Positions 1-8,276 are shown, numbered from the stretch's first letter. The stretch: 23,240 nt of DNA from an uncultured Bacteroidota bacterium (GCA_903881265.1 CAIRSV010000080.1:1-23240); one strand, 5' to 3'. The notes: a model not told the origin generated them from the letters alone. A program made the numbers and translations.

Positions 1-1
1 A

Positions 2-199
2 GCCCCGAGTATTGAAGCGCTTGAACAACGACTTCGCACGAGAGGCTCTGAAACAGCACAAAGTTTGAACGAACGACTTGATAAAGCCACTGAAGAGTTG
101 AGTTTTTCCGATCAGTTCGACCATATTGTCGTGAATGATCAATTAGAACAAGCCTGTCAAGAGGCAAAAACTATTATCGCAGATTTTCTGAGAGATTAG
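2..199 (+). CDS. gmk: Guanylate kinase, C-terminal 65 residues (5' end outside window)
   Basis: This open frame enters from the left edge and ends with TAG at 197-199. It begins APSIEALEQRLRTRG, the 'PPS...L..RL..RG' segment of the guanylate kinase lid, and continues with a helix and FDHIVVND, the usual FD-x-x-(I/V)-x-N-D strand near the end of this family. Guanylate kinase phosphorylates GMP (and dGMP) to the diphosphate with ATP in the cytoplasm. The P-loop and GMP-binding core lie upstream of the window. The tail length after the VND motif is normal, so the 3' end is intact. The next gene starts 23 bases later on the same strand and could be cotranscribed. Confidence 0.9.
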   Translation, partial: APSIEALEQRLRTRGSETAQSLNERLDKATEELSFSDQFDHIVVNDQLEQACQEAKTIIADFLRD

Positions 200-222
200 T
201 TTTATTTTTACCCCGTCAATTT

Positions 223-1494
223 ATGCTTACAACCATCCTTTACATTGTCATCTGCCTAGTCTTCATCGGCTTCTTTTCTGGTATTGAAATCGCCTTTGTT
301 TCAGCAAGCAAATTGAATATTGAGCTTAAACGAAAACAAGGTTCGTATGCCGGTAAGGTTCTTTCGCGTTTTATGGAAACACCGGCTACCTTTATTGGTA
401 CGAGCTTGGTGGGCATCAATATTGGATTAGTTGTCTATGGTTTATTGATGACCGAACTCACCGATGGCTTTTTTAATATAATCGGTTTACAAAACGAATA
501 CCTTCGTCTGCTGATCGACACGTTTATTGCAACTATTGTCGTTTTGGTATTAGCCGAGTTTATCCCGAAGGCGATCTTTCGCGCAAAACCTGAAGCCACC
601 CTTACGATACTCACCGTACCTATCCAATTTTTTTATTACCTGCTGTATCCGATTGCGAAATTCTTTGTGCGTATCTCAGAATTCATTTTGAAATACCTTT
701 TCAATGTGCGTATCTCAGAAAATAAGCAAGTGTATTCTCGAATTGACCTTGAGCAATTTGTCAAACAAATGCGCACTGGGCAAGACAGTGAAGAAGAAGA
801 TGTGAATACCGAACTTTTTGAAAATGCACTGAATCTTTCGCAAGTCAGAATTCGTGAATGTCTCATTCCACGAAATGAAATCGAAGCTGTGAATATCAAC
901 ACACCTATCGAAGAGGTTAATCAATTATTTCTTGATAGCAAACTGTCAAAAATCATTGTCTATGAAGATTCAATCGATAATGTGATCGGGTATCTTCATC
1001 ATCTAGATTTTCTGAAAAGTCCAACTGAATTGCGATCCATCCTGCATAAAATTCCTACTGTGCCCGAAACTATGAGTGCGGTAGATTTGCTCAATCAATT
1101 TACCAAAGAACGCAAGAGCATCGCTTGGGTAATTGATGAATTTGGCGGAACAGCGGGTATTGTTACGATGGAAGATATCTTAGAAGAAATTTTCGGTGAA
1201 ATTCACGACGAATATGACGTGGAAGAATATGTCGAGAATCAGATTTCTGCGACGGAATATATTTTCTCCGGTCGACTTGAAATTGATTACCTGAATCAAA
1301 AATACAATCTCAATCTACCCGAAGATGATGCCGAAACTTTGTCGGGCTATATCATTGAAAACCACGAATCAATTCCAAAGCAAAAGGAAAAGATCATCAT
1401 CGGTGAGTATGAATTTGATATGTTATTGGCCTCCGAAACCCGCATCGACATGGTGAAAATTAAATCATTGAGTGGGGGTATAAAGCGGAAGTAA
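223..1494 (+). CDS. CNNM/CorC-HlyC family membrane protein with CBS pair
   Basis: The 423-residue protein has the full domain order of this family: a DUF21/CNNM membrane region (about residues 3-160, four hydrophobic segments, with the ETPATFIGTSLVGINI stretch), a pair of CBS domains (about 205-325, with IDEFGGTAGIVTMEDILEEIFGEI at the end of the second) and a CorC_HlyC domain (about 340-418). Members are linked to Mg2+ or other cation efflux; in Bacteroidota, GldE of the gliding machinery is a paralogue. No gldD or other gliding gene is visible, so I do not call it gldE. It starts 23 bases after gmk. A near-consensus -7 element (TATTTTTA, 203-210) lies 12 bases before the ATG. The substrate is unknown. 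A 16-base exact duplication lies inside the gene (see repeat entry). Confidence 0.88.
   Translation: MLTTILYIVICLVFIGFFSGIEIAFVSASKLNIELKRKQGSYAGKVLSRFMETPATFIGTSLVGINIGLVVYGLLMTELTDGFFNIIGLQNEYLRLLIDTFIATIVVLVLAEFIPKAIFRAKPEATLTILTVPIQFFYYLLYPIAKFFVRISEFILKYLFNVRISENKQVYSRIDLEQFVKQMRTGQDSEEEDVNTELFENALNLSQVRIRECLIPRNEIEAVNINTPIEEVNQLFLDSKLSKIIVYEDSIDNVIGYLHHLDFLKSPTELRSILHKIPTVPETMSAVDLLNQFTKERKSIAWVIDEFGGTAGIVTMEDILEEIFGEIHDEYDVEEYVENQISATEYIFSGRLEIDYLNQKYNLNLPEDDAETLSGYIIENHESIPKQKEKIIIGEYEFDMLLASETRIDMVKIKSLSGGIKRK
666..720 (+). repeat. 16-base direct repeat inside the CNNM/CorC gene
   Basis: TGTGCGTATCTCAGAA occurs at 666-681 and again at 705-720, 39 bases (13 codons) apart and in the same frame. 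It encodes VRISE twice at the end of the membrane region, before the CBS domains. The frame is kept. Confidence 0.8.
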
Positions 1495-1557
1495 TGGTTC
1501 GACTAGCTTGCTTATACGCGAATGTCTCAACACCATAGCGCATTAAAATTAAGAAAC

Positions 1558-2274
1558 ATGAAGGCAATGATATTGGCGGCTGGCTTAGGCACAAGGCTGA
1601 AACCCTTTACAGATCAACATCCGAAAGCGTTGGCCCTTGTCAACAATAAAACAATCCTTCAACGCAACATAGACTATTTGAAATCCTTTGGTGTCACTGA
1701 TATCATTATCAATGTGCATCATTTTGCCGATCAGATTCTCGCACATGTAGAAGCGAATAATAATTTTGGTATCACTCTATCCATTTCGGATGAACGAGAT
1801 GAAGTGCTTGAAACTGGAGGCGGATTAAAAAAAGCATCTTGGTTTTTTGCTGATGGAAATCCGTTTGTGTTGATGAATGTTGATATCCTCACCAATATGA
1901 ACCTTGCTAACATGATGCGTCAACATATTGAACAGAAACCATTGGCAACACTAGCCATTAGCAAACGTGAAAGCTCCCGATGTTTTTTGTTTAATACACA
2001 ACATGCATTATGCGGATGGCGAAATAAATTGACGGGCGAGGAGAAGATAAGTCGTGCTGAAGAACCTTTGTATCAGGGTTCATTCAGCGGAATACATATC
2101 ATTGATCCAGCTATTTTTTCCATGATACATCAAGAAGGAAAATTCTCTATGGTCGATGTCTATCTTACGTTAGCCAACACACAAACTATTCTCGCATATG
2201 ACCATACTGGAAGTCAATTGATGGATGTAGGCAAACCTGAAAGTATCATCGAAGCTGAAAAAATATTTATCTGA
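1558..2274 (+). CDS. Sugar-1-phosphate nucleotidyltransferase, MurU-like
   Basis: This is a single-domain nucleotidyltransferase of 238 residues. The N-terminus MKAMILAAGLGTRLKPFT with PKAL following is the nucleotide-binding loop G-x-G-T-R-x4-T-x3-P-K; ETGGGLKKA and MNVDILTN (metal-binding N-x-D) follow. Length and motifs fit MurU, which makes UDP-MurNAc from MurNAc-1-phosphate in peptidoglycan recycling, but a mannose-1-phosphate or other sugar specificity cannot be excluded. The usual kinase partner AmgK is not next to it here. I chose the ATG at 1558 because the catalytic strand begins right there; an in-frame ATG at 1522 would add 12 residues with no family counterpart. Its last 8 bases overlap the convergent L,D-transpeptidase gene. 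Confidence 0.82.
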   Translation: MKAMILAAGLGTRLKPFTDQHPKALALVNNKTILQRNIDYLKSFGVTDIIINVHHFADQILAHVEANNNFGITLSISDERDEVLETGGGLKKASWFFADGNPFVLMNVDILTNMNLANMMRQHIEQKPLATLAISKRESSRCFLFNTQHALCGWRNKLTGEEKISRAEEPLYQGSFSGIHIIDPAIFSMIHQEGKFSMVDVYLTLANTQTILAYDHTGSQLMDVGKPESIIEAEKIFI

Positions 2275-3034
2275 CAATCATAATTTTTGTCACACCTGGC
2301 TTTACCATTTTAGCCAATTCTTCTACATCGGCATTCTTAAGGGAAACACAACCATCGGTCCAGTTATGTTTCATTTCAATCACGTTATCACCCAATGGCC
2401 AAATACCATGTATTCCCACGAGACCGCCAATGCTAGCAGATTTTGGTATCACGCCCTTCCGTTTATTCTCCTCAAAAAGGCGTCTTGATTCATCGTTTGG
2501 ATAATCGAGTAATAAAAATTTATCCCATTTCAAATGATCCTTACACGTCTGTATCGTGAAGGTGCCTTCAGGCGTGCGACGATCACCTTCGCAACGTTTC
2601 TGATCGAGATGGTTAGGACCAAAGACACATTTATACGCTGTGAGCAATCGGCCTCTGTAAAAAACCTGTAATCTATTTTTGGCCTTCATCACTTTCAAAA
2701 AGATAGAATCGGTATTGATTGTATCGACATTGAATTTTGTGTTCAGCGGAGCAGGAATGATGATAGTGGTGGTGGTCACTTTACTGCCATCATTGGAAAC
2801 AGAAGATTCAACCTTATTTCCCTTACTGTCATACATCACCACATTCGAATTCTTTTTAGCCAATGCCAATTGCTCAGCATGGGCTTTTTTCTCAGCCATT
2901 TCTTTCATGTAGCGGTTATACGCCAACTGCTTATTTTTTGATGAATCCGACTGACGCGATTGCGCATAGCTTGCATGCACACAAAGACTGAGTTGTAGCA
3001 AGACAAGGATAAGATGAAGAATATTCCGATTCAT
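2267..3034 (-). CDS. Secreted L,D-transpeptidase (YkuD domain)
   Basis: The 255-residue protein has a signal peptide (residues 1-24, cut near SYA/Q), a charged linker rich in K and A, and a YkuD catalytic domain from about residue 110 to the end. GDRRTPEGTF (150-159) is the substrate-side motif, and VGIHG (His209) with TDGCVSL (Cys229) forms the catalytic His/Cys pair of the H...(S/T)xGC motif. Such enzymes cross-link peptidoglycan through 3-3 bonds or attach proteins to it in the periplasm. The ATG at 3034 puts a normal short n-region before the hydrophobic core; a start 15 codons upstream would place a charged stretch ahead of the signal peptide. It converges on the MurU-like gene with an 8-base overlap of the two 3' ends and no terminator. 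Confidence 0.85.
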   Translation of the reverse strand: MNRNILHLILVLLQLSLCVHASYAQSRQSDSSKNKQLAYNRYMKEMAEKKAHAEQLALAKKNSNVVMYDSKGNKVESSVSNDGSKVTTTTIIIPAPLNTKFNVDTINTDSIFLKVMKAKNRLQVFYRGRLLTAYKCVFGPNHLDQKRCEGDRRTPEGTFTIQTCKDHLKWDKFLLLDYPNDESRRLFEENKRKGVIPKSASIGGLVGIHGIWPLGDNVIEMKHNWTDGCVSLKNADVEELAKMVKPGVTKIMIVR

Positions 3035-3077
3035 TTTCTGAAAGACGAATTTACATTCTCTTTGTGTAATAAAGCGC

Positions 3078-3107
3078 ATAAAGTATGTTCAGTGCTTGGG
3101 CCAACAA
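3078..3107 (-). promoter_or_regulatory. Candidate promoter of the L,D-transpeptidase gene
   Basis: On the minus strand TTG (3105-3107), a 19-base spacer and TACTTTAT (3078-3085) resemble the Bacteroidota sigma-A pattern TTTG-N19-TAnnTTTG, with one mismatch in the -7 box. It would give a leader of about 40 bases. Confidence 0.45.
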
Positions 3108-3129
3108 GACAGACGTGGTTTGGGGTATG

Positions 3130-3672
3130 TTACGTTCTCTTTGTCAGGTATTTTTTTGAAAACTCCCACAACACAATGCCTGCGCTCACTGAAATATTTA
3201 ATGAATGCTTACTACCAAGTTGCGGAATTTCAATCACGCCATCTGATAACGCTATCACATCACTATCAACGCCATTCACTTCATTGCCAAATACAAGCGC
3301 ATACCTTATATCGGTTTGAATTTGTACTTCATGCAGCATCGTACTTCCATGCACCTGTTCTACACTGAAAATATGATAGCCTTGTTGCTTGAGTGCCTGC
3401 ACAGCCTCCAACGTAGTGGCATAGTGTGTCCAAGCAACTGTTTCGGTAGCGCCGAGTGCGGTCTTTTGAATATCACGGTGCGGCGGCGTGGGTGTATAGC
3501 CGCACAAACAAATTTCGGATACAAGAAAACTATCCGCAGTGCGGAATACGGAACCAACATTATTCATACTTCGTACATCATCGAGTACCACCACCACAGG
3601 CATTTTTTCTGACTGTTTAAATTCATCAACTGATTTACGTTCCAGTTCGGGCATTGATTTCTTTTGCGACAT
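3130..3672 (-). CDS. SpoU/TrmH-family RNA 2'-O-methyltransferase
   Basis: The 180-residue protein is a single SPOUT methyltransferase domain. The three SpoU motifs are present: NNVGSVFRTAD (37-47, with the catalytic Arg44), LVFGNEVNGV (126-135), and IEIPQLGSKHSLNISVSAGIVLWE (147-170), which forms the trefoil knot that binds S-adenosylmethionine. It should methylate a ribose 2'-OH in tRNA or rRNA in the cytoplasm. The N-terminus is short, with no L30e-like substrate domain, so it is closer to TrmH/TrmL-sized proteins than to RlmB; the target nucleotide cannot be assigned. A TACCCTTG octamer (3677-3684) lies 4 bases before the ATG and may be a weak -7 box. Confidence 0.85.
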   Translation of the reverse strand: MSQKKSMPELERKSVDEFKQSEKMPVVVVLDDVRSMNNVGSVFRTADSFLVSEICLCGYTPTPPHRDIQKTALGATETVAWTHYATTLEAVQALKQQGYHIFSVEQVHGSTMLHEVQIQTDIRYALVFGNEVNGVDSDVIALSDGVIEIPQLGSKHSLNISVSAGIVLWEFSKKYLTKRT

Positions 3673-3734
3673 TGGGCAAGGGTAATTTTAATTGGTGGTC
3701 TGTTTATTGGCCATTGGTATATTCCGAAAGCAAA

Positions 3735-5174
3735 CTAACACTCAGGTAAACTCAACGGAATATTCACTGCCAAACCGCCGTCGCTAGTTTCTTTGTATTT
3801 ATGATTCATATCCTGTGCAGTTTGCCACATCGTTTTGATAACAGTATCAAGGCTTACAATCGCATTATATGGATTTCCTTGCAACGCCAATTGCGCAGCT
3901 GTTATGGCTTTGATAGCGCCCATCGTATTTCGTTCTATACAAGGTATTTGCACCAAGCCACCAACCGGGTCACAGGTCAATCCCAAATGATGTTCCATCG
4001 CTATTTCTGCGGCCATAAAGACCTGATTGGTTGTCCCTCCAAGTCCTTCACACAAGGCGGCTGCAGCCATCGAACTACTTACACCAATCTCGGCCTGACA
4101 ACCACCCATCGCGGCCGAAATGGTTGATCCTTTTTTATAAATACTTCCAATTTCAGAAGCACACAACATAAAGCGTATGATTTTTTCTTCATCAAATTTC
4201 TCTTCGTTGCCAAGGCAAAAAATCATGTAATAATGCAACACAGCAGGTATCACTCCAGCAGCACCATTCGTAGGCGCTGTCACTACACGGCTAAACGATG
4301 CATTCTCTTCATTAACCGCTAACGCGAAACAACTCACCCAATCTAGAATATATTGAAACTGCATACCGCCTTCACGGATACAAGCCACCCATTCATCATA
4401 CGTTGAATACGTTTTCCCTGCCAATAACTTTTTATTCAGGGCTGCTGCTCGTCGCACGACATTTAATCCACCAGGCAATTCACCCTCTGTATGCACACCT
4501 TTGTATACACATTCGCGCATCACTTGCCATATCGTCAAGATGATTTCTTTTGTTTCGCTTTCACTGCGCCAAGCGTGCTCATTTTCCATCACAATGTCGG
4601 GAATAGAAAGGCCCGTCTTGATGCACCAATGTAAGAGATCGGCAGATGTATTAATCGGAAACGAAAGATCAACCGATGTTGTCGTTAAATTTGATTCGCC
4701 CTCCTTGACAACAAAACCTCCTCCAACAGAATAGTAGGTATGAGCTAATTGTTCGCCTGTGGTGAGAGTTGCTAAAAAGGTAAGCGCGTTGGGATGAAAA
4801 GGCAGACTTTCATCCATCAAAAAATCAATGTCTTCTTCGATGATAAAATCAATTTCGTGGCGACCCGCCAACACCATCTTACGCATCGCACGAATATCAT
4901 TGATTCGTGGCTGTATCTGATACACATCGAAGGTCACAGGATCTTCGCCACAAAGACCTAAGATGACAGCAATATCTGTTCCATGTCCTCGACCAGTTTT
5001 AGCCAATGAACCATACAGCACGATGCTGACAGCCGAAACAGCATCAAGCTGATTCTTCTCTCTCAACGTATCAAGAAACTGCAACGCGGCTCGCCATGGA
5101 CCTAAGGTATGTGAACTGCTTGGGCCAACGCCGATTTTAAAGATGTCTAAGACAGAAATGGATTCGTGTTGCAA
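3735..5174 (-). CDS. sdaA: L-serine dehydratase, iron-sulfur dependent, single chain
   Basis: The 479-residue protein fuses the beta and alpha domains of the [4Fe-4S] L-serine dehydratases. SVLDIFKIGVGPSSSHTLGP (residues 7-26) is the conserved start of the beta domain. The alpha domain carries the likely cluster ligands Cys359 (MGGCQAEIG), Cys401 (GLTCDPVGG) and Cys412 (QIPCIERN); their 42 and 11 spacing equals that of the characterised Legionella enzyme. It deaminates serine to pyruvate and ammonia. The chosen start is a TTG at 5174, which puts the N-terminus where family members begin; there is no suitable ATG upstream or nearby. A TATATTCG element at 5193-5200, 18 bases before the TTG, could be its -7 box. 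Confidence 0.93.
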   Translation of the reverse strand: MQHESISVLDIFKIGVGPSSSHTLGPWRAALQFLDTLREKNQLDAVSAVSIVLYGSLAKTGRGHGTDIAVILGLCGEDPVTFDVYQIQPRINDIRAMRKMVLAGRHEIDFIIEEDIDFLMDESLPFHPNALTFLATLTTGEQLAHTYYSVGGGFVVKEGESNLTTTSVDLSFPINTSADLLHWCIKTGLSIPDIVMENEHAWRSESETKEIILTIWQVMRECVYKGVHTEGELPGGLNVVRRAAALNKKLLAGKTYSTYDEWVACIREGGMQFQYILDWVSCFALAVNEENASFSRVVTAPTNGAAGVIPAVLHYYMIFCLGNEEKFDEEKIIRFMLCASEIGSIYKKGSTISAAMGGCQAEIGVSSSMAAAALCEGLGGTTNQVFMAAEIAMEHHLGLTCDPVGGLVQIPCIERNTMGAIKAITAAQLALQGNPYNAIVSLDTVIKTMWQTAQDMNHKYKETSDGGLAVNIPLSLPEC

Positions 5175-5245
5175 AGATGAAATTTTTCGTAGCGAATATA
5201 GACTAATTTAAGAATCCGATTTGAATAGGGTAATAAGTTGATTAC

Positions 5246-5824
5246 TTATCGAGCAAACAACATCTTATAATTGACCTTCACTTTGCCTTTACTGATATCG
5301 TCGAGTTTGCCTTTTAGCAAACGACGTTTCAATGGCTTAAGATGATCGATAAAGAGTTTGCCTTCGATATGATCATATTCGTGTAAGATGATGCGTGCTG
5401 TGATACCGTGAAATATATTTGTATGATGCTCAAAATTTTCATCTTGATACGCTAACGTAACGCGTTCATGACGATAAACATCTTCTCGTATCTTAGGAAT
5501 ACTGAGGCAGCCTTCGTTGTATTTCCATTCCTCGCCATCGAGCTCCACTATGCTTGGGTTAATAAAAACCTGCTTGATAGGTTTCTCGTCTTTGTATTCG
5601 TCCATATCTTCTTCATCGGCCCCTTCTACAATCTGCACACTATCCACCAAAAACAAACGAATTGAATGATTGATTTGTGGTGCAGCCAATCCTACGCCGT
5701 TTGATTTATATAAAGTCTCCCACATATTAACAAGCAACTCATCAAGATTGGGGTATTCTTTCGTGATTTCAGCACCTACCTTACGCAGGATAGGGTTTCC
5801 GTAAGCAACAACAGGTAATATCAT
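5246..5824 (-). CDS. def: Peptide deformylase
   Basis: The 192-residue protein removes the formyl group from the N-terminal methionine of new proteins. All three metal-site motifs are present: GVGLAAPQ (43-50), EGCLS with metal ligand Cys106, and HEYDH (148-152) with two His ligands and the catalytic Glu149. An acidic insert (about 69-81) lies between motifs I and II. The ATG at 5824 gives the usual short N-terminus before the GNP(I/V)LR motif. A perfect TATATTTG -7 box ends only 5 bases before the ATG, so the transcript probably has little or no leader. ruvX lies 87 bases upstream on the same strand. Confidence 0.94.
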   Translation of the reverse strand: MILPVVAYGNPILRKVGAEITKEYPNLDELLVNMWETLYKSNGVGLAAPQINHSIRLFLVDSVQIVEGADEEDMDEYKDEKPIKQVFINPSIVELDGEEWKYNEGCLSIPKIREDVYRHERVTLAYQDENFEHHTNIFHGITARIILHEYDHIEGKLFIDHLKPLKRRLLKGKLDDISKGKVKVNYKMLFAR

Positions 5825-5829
5825 GTGTG

Positions 5830-5837
5830 CAAATATA
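5830..5837 (-). promoter_or_regulatory. -7 element of def promoter
   Basis: TATATTTG on the minus strand matches the Bacteroidota TAnnTTTG consensus exactly and lies 5 bases upstream of the def start codon. No clear TTTG/TTG -33 element is seen at 19-21 bases. Confidence 0.5.
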
Positions 5838-5911
5838 AAGTAGGAATCAGAAGATTGACGTAAGTTATAGGTTAAAAAACAAGGGTATCTTTTTCAATCT
5901 ATTCCTTTACT

Positions 5912-6322
5912 CTAAACCGCACTCATGTAACCTTGCAAGAGTATCGTTGCACTGATTTCATCCACGAGACCTTTATCTTGTCTGTCCTTCTTTTTTAGTC
6001 CGCTGTCTATCATAGTCTGAAATGCCATCTTGGATGTGAATCGTTCATCCAAAGTCTTGATAGGCTTTTCGGGAAATGTTTTCTGAAAAAGCAGAATAAA
6101 TTTTTCAACGAAAGGCGTAGCGTGCGTATCATCGTTGCGCAGCGATTTAGGCATCCCAATCAATACTAATTCCACTTCGTTCTCATAAAAATATTTTTTT
6201 AAAAATGGAATGAGTGAAGGCGTTTCAACTGTAGTCAATCCACTAGCTATCAGTTGCAAGGGATCACTCACCGCAATGCCGGTCCGTTTTTTTCCATAAT
6301 CAATAGCAAGAAGTCGAGGCAT
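5912..6322 (-). CDS. ruvX: Putative pre-16S rRNA nuclease YqgF/RuvX
   Basis: The 136-residue protein is a YqgF-type RNase H-fold domain. The N-terminus MPRLLAIDYGKKRTGIAVSD holds the first catalytic Asp in the D-x-G-x-K-R-(T/I)-G motif; ELVLIGMPKSL follows in the middle, and LDERFTSKMA and VDEISATILLQGYM near the end carry the conserved Glu and second Asp. Family members trim the 5' end of 16S rRNA and were once proposed as Holliday-junction resolvases. I chose the ATG at 6322 because the first beta strand begins there; an in-frame ATG 8 codons upstream is less likely. The UbiA-family gene ends 35 bases upstream on the same strand, so the two may be cotranscribed. Confidence 0.9.
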   Translation of the reverse strand: MPRLLAIDYGKKRTGIAVSDPLQLIASGLTTVETPSLIPFLKKYFYENEVELVLIGMPKSLRNDDTHATPFVEKFILLFQKTFPEKPIKTLDERFTSKMAFQTMIDSGLKKKDRQDKGLVDEISATILLQGYMSAV

Positions 6323-6357
6323 ATAGAATGAGTAGGTGATTAACAATGTGATTGTTC

Positions 6358-7221
6358 TTAAGCCAATAAACCGATAATGACAAATGTAGCAAACAGCGCA
6401 CTCGCAATACCATTGGTTGTACCGAAAGCTAGGTTTACTCGGCTAATATCATCGTGTTTCACAAGTGTGTGCTGATAAATCAACAGTCCGTTAAAGATAC
6501 TTGCGCCAATGATATACCAACTAGATGTTAGGTAGACAACGCCTATGTAAACGATGAGTAAAGCCGTAATAAAATGCAGCAAGTTTGAAACCATCATCGC
6601 GTTCTTGCGGCCAAGCAAAACAGGAATCGATTTTAATTGATGTTCCCTATCAAAATCCTCATCTTGTAATGCATACAAAATATCAAAACCTGATACCCAG
6701 GTGAATACAGCGAATGAAAATAACATTGGAAGCGGATGAAATTGCCCCGTAACCGCCAGATAAGCCCCTATAGGTGCCAATGATAAACCCGCACCAAGTA
6801 TGAGGTGGCAAAGCGGTGTGAAGCGTTTCGTATAACTGTAAAACAAGACCACGAACAAGGCAACAGGCGATAAGAAAAAACAACGCTGATTTATAAAAAA
6901 AGTAGTGGCAATAAAAAAGATACAATTGACTATCACAAACAATAACGCTTGCTGCTTTGGAATGATGCCCGAAGGAATTTCTCGAACAGCAGTGCGAGGG
7001 TTGAGTTTATCAAACTTCTCATCGATATATCGATTAAATGCCATCGCTGAATTGCGGGCAAAAACCATACAAAGAATCACCAATAGTAATAATCGCCAAT
7101 GAAAGACCATATCGTCTCTAGACACTGCCAATGTAAATCCAATCAATGCAAATGGCATAGCAAAAATGGTATGACTGAATTTAACAAGCGAAACATAATG
7201 TTTGATAGATGATACAGACAA
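6358..7221 (-). CDS. UbiA-family polyprenyltransferase (TIGR01475 type, menaquinone pathway candidate)
   Basis: The 287-residue integral membrane protein has about eight hydrophobic segments and both Mg-diphosphate motifs of UbiA enzymes: NRYIDEKFDKLNPRTAVREIP (63-83) and DILYALQDEDFDREHQLKSIP (180-200). The NPRT and SIP variants are those of the 'UbiA-like' group, which includes MqnP, the prenylating enzyme of the futalosine menaquinone route, so a role in quinone synthesis is likely; substrate and chain length are not shown. The start is a TTG at 7221: no in-frame ATG lies nearby, and the next residues (IKHYVSLVKFSHTIFAMPF) match the family N-terminus. A perfect TACCTTTG -7 box ends 17 bases upstream. 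ruvX follows 35 bases downstream. Confidence 0.88.
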   Translation of the reverse strand: MSVSSIKHYVSLVKFSHTIFAMPFALIGFTLAVSRDDMVFHWRLLLLVILCMVFARNSAMAFNRYIDEKFDKLNPRTAVREIPSGIIPKQQALLFVIVNCIFFIATTFFINQRCFFLSPVALFVVLFYSYTKRFTPLCHLILGAGLSLAPIGAYLAVTGQFHPLPMLFSFAVFTWVSGFDILYALQDEDFDREHQLKSIPVLLGRKNAMMVSNLLHFITALLIVYIGVVYLTSSWYIIGASIFNGLLIYQHTLVKHDDISRVNLAFGTTNGIASALFATFVIIGLLA

Positions 7222-7238
7222 GGGTATGTGTTTTGAGG

Positions 7239-7246
7239 CAAAGGTA
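7239..7246 (-). promoter_or_regulatory. -7 element of the UbiA-family gene
   Basis: TACCTTTG on the minus strand matches TAnnTTTG exactly, 17 bases before the TTG start. It supports starting translation at that TTG, since a longer protein would begin inside or upstream of the promoter. Confidence 0.45.
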
Positions 7247-7356
7247 GGGCAAGAGATGAAACTTGTGCCGATGAAACAACAATTATCGTTGACGCCGGTA
7301 TTGCTTAGTCAATTGATTGCCTTCAGCTCAATTCGTTTTGACGTTTCTATTTTTTA

Positions 7357-8196
7357 TCAGAATGCATCCCAACCAACATTATCCACGCGGCCTTCGCTGA
7401 TATAAAACAATCCCGAACTTCCATTATCTTCTAATAGCTTTTTATTGGCCCGTAAAATACCCGAAAACTCCAAGGCAACCGTTTTTTTATACCTGTTTAA
7501 TGCCGTGATGATGATACCCGAATTGCCTTTCATATCTTCATAAGCCTTATAATCTGTTGGCATATCAGTAGGCCGATATCCTTTAGGCAAGAAGGCTACT
7601 TTGCAAACCAAGGATGGATTTTTTTCACTTGTATCCGATTTGGTATTATGTGGGGTTGTTGCAATCTCAGAGAATCCATTGACCTGTAACCATATAACCG
7701 ATTCGTCTTCCGCAATGAAAAACATATCCAAGATGTTTGACGCTCGAATAAAAACGGGTTTACTTACCATCTTAGCCCTGTATATCTTGCCATTAATACG
7801 GCAACTCAACACGCCTTCCGACAACTGATTGGTATTGTATCGCGGTCCACCGACACTCATCGACGGCCGGGTAGTGATAGCCCTTAATACATCACCATGA
7901 TCTGGCATAAAATCTTTACAGGTAAGGGCTAAGGACACATTTTCATTGGCAGACGCAACAGGCACAGACGAAGCCGATTTAGATGAGATGATATTTTCGA
8001 TGACCAGTTTAGTGCCGTCTTCAAGAAAATAGATCTTGCCCTTTTCTAAGCGGCCTGTCACCACGGTGCCATTCACAGAAAACTGATCTGTATTGCCCAC
8101 ACGCATTGCACTTTCTACTTTCAGTTCAAAGGTAAATTGGGCGTAGGTCTGTAAGGAAAGAACAAGACAGAGAAGAGCAAGTAAGAATGTTCTCAT
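7357..8196 (-). CDS. Secreted protein of unknown function with EF-Tu domain-2-like and DUF6252-like parts
   Basis: I do not recognise this 279-residue protein as a named family. It has a signal peptide (1-19, cleavage near TYA/Q). Residues 38-105 closely resemble the beta-barrel domain 2 of translation factor EF-Tu: FSVNGTVVTGRLEKGKIYF, then KLVIENI, a variable loop, ENVSLAL and HGDVL, in the EF-Tu order. Residues about 128-277 (a 'CRINGKIY' start, GIIITALNR, and ISEGRVDNV at the end) look like the beta-rich DUF6252-type secreted proteins of Bacteroidota. There is no GTPase domain, so it is not a translation factor; the barrel probably acts as a binding or structural module in the periplasm or outside the cell. 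It is divergent from the gene at 8277, with 80 bases between. Confidence 0.7.
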   Translation of the reverse strand: MRTFLLALLCLVLSLQTYAQFTFELKVESAMRVGNTDQFSVNGTVVTGRLEKGKIYFLEDGTKLVIENIISSKSASSVPVASANENVSLALTCKDFMPDHGDVLRAITTRPSMSVGGPRYNTNQLSEGVLSCRINGKIYRAKMVSKPVFIRASNILDMFFIAEDESVIWLQVNGFSEIATTPHNTKSDTSEKNPSLVCKVAFLPKGYRPTDMPTDYKAYEDMKGNSGIIITALNRYKKTVALEFSGILRANKKLLEDNGSSGLFYISEGRVDNVGWDAF

Positions 8197-8276
8197 GAAT
8201 ACACGATGCGTTTAAATACATTTGAAAAGTACATCATATCCGAATGAAAATGAAATATTGACCTTAATATTGTGAA

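Noticed and set aside
1522..1557. Upstream ATG of the MurU-like gene
   Set aside because: It adds 12 residues before the first catalytic strand, whereas family members begin at the position of the ATG at 1558.
3014..3612. Open frames opposite the SpoU methyltransferase gene
   Set aside because: They are on the other strand of a gene with all three SpoU motifs and have low-complexity, His/Cys-rich translations without domain features.
5880..5887. TACCCTTG octamer, also at 3677-3684 and 7219-7226, as a repeated regulatory motif
   Set aside because: Three copies of a one-mismatch -7 sequence in 23 kb are not clearly above chance; only the copy before the SpoU gene has a useful position.
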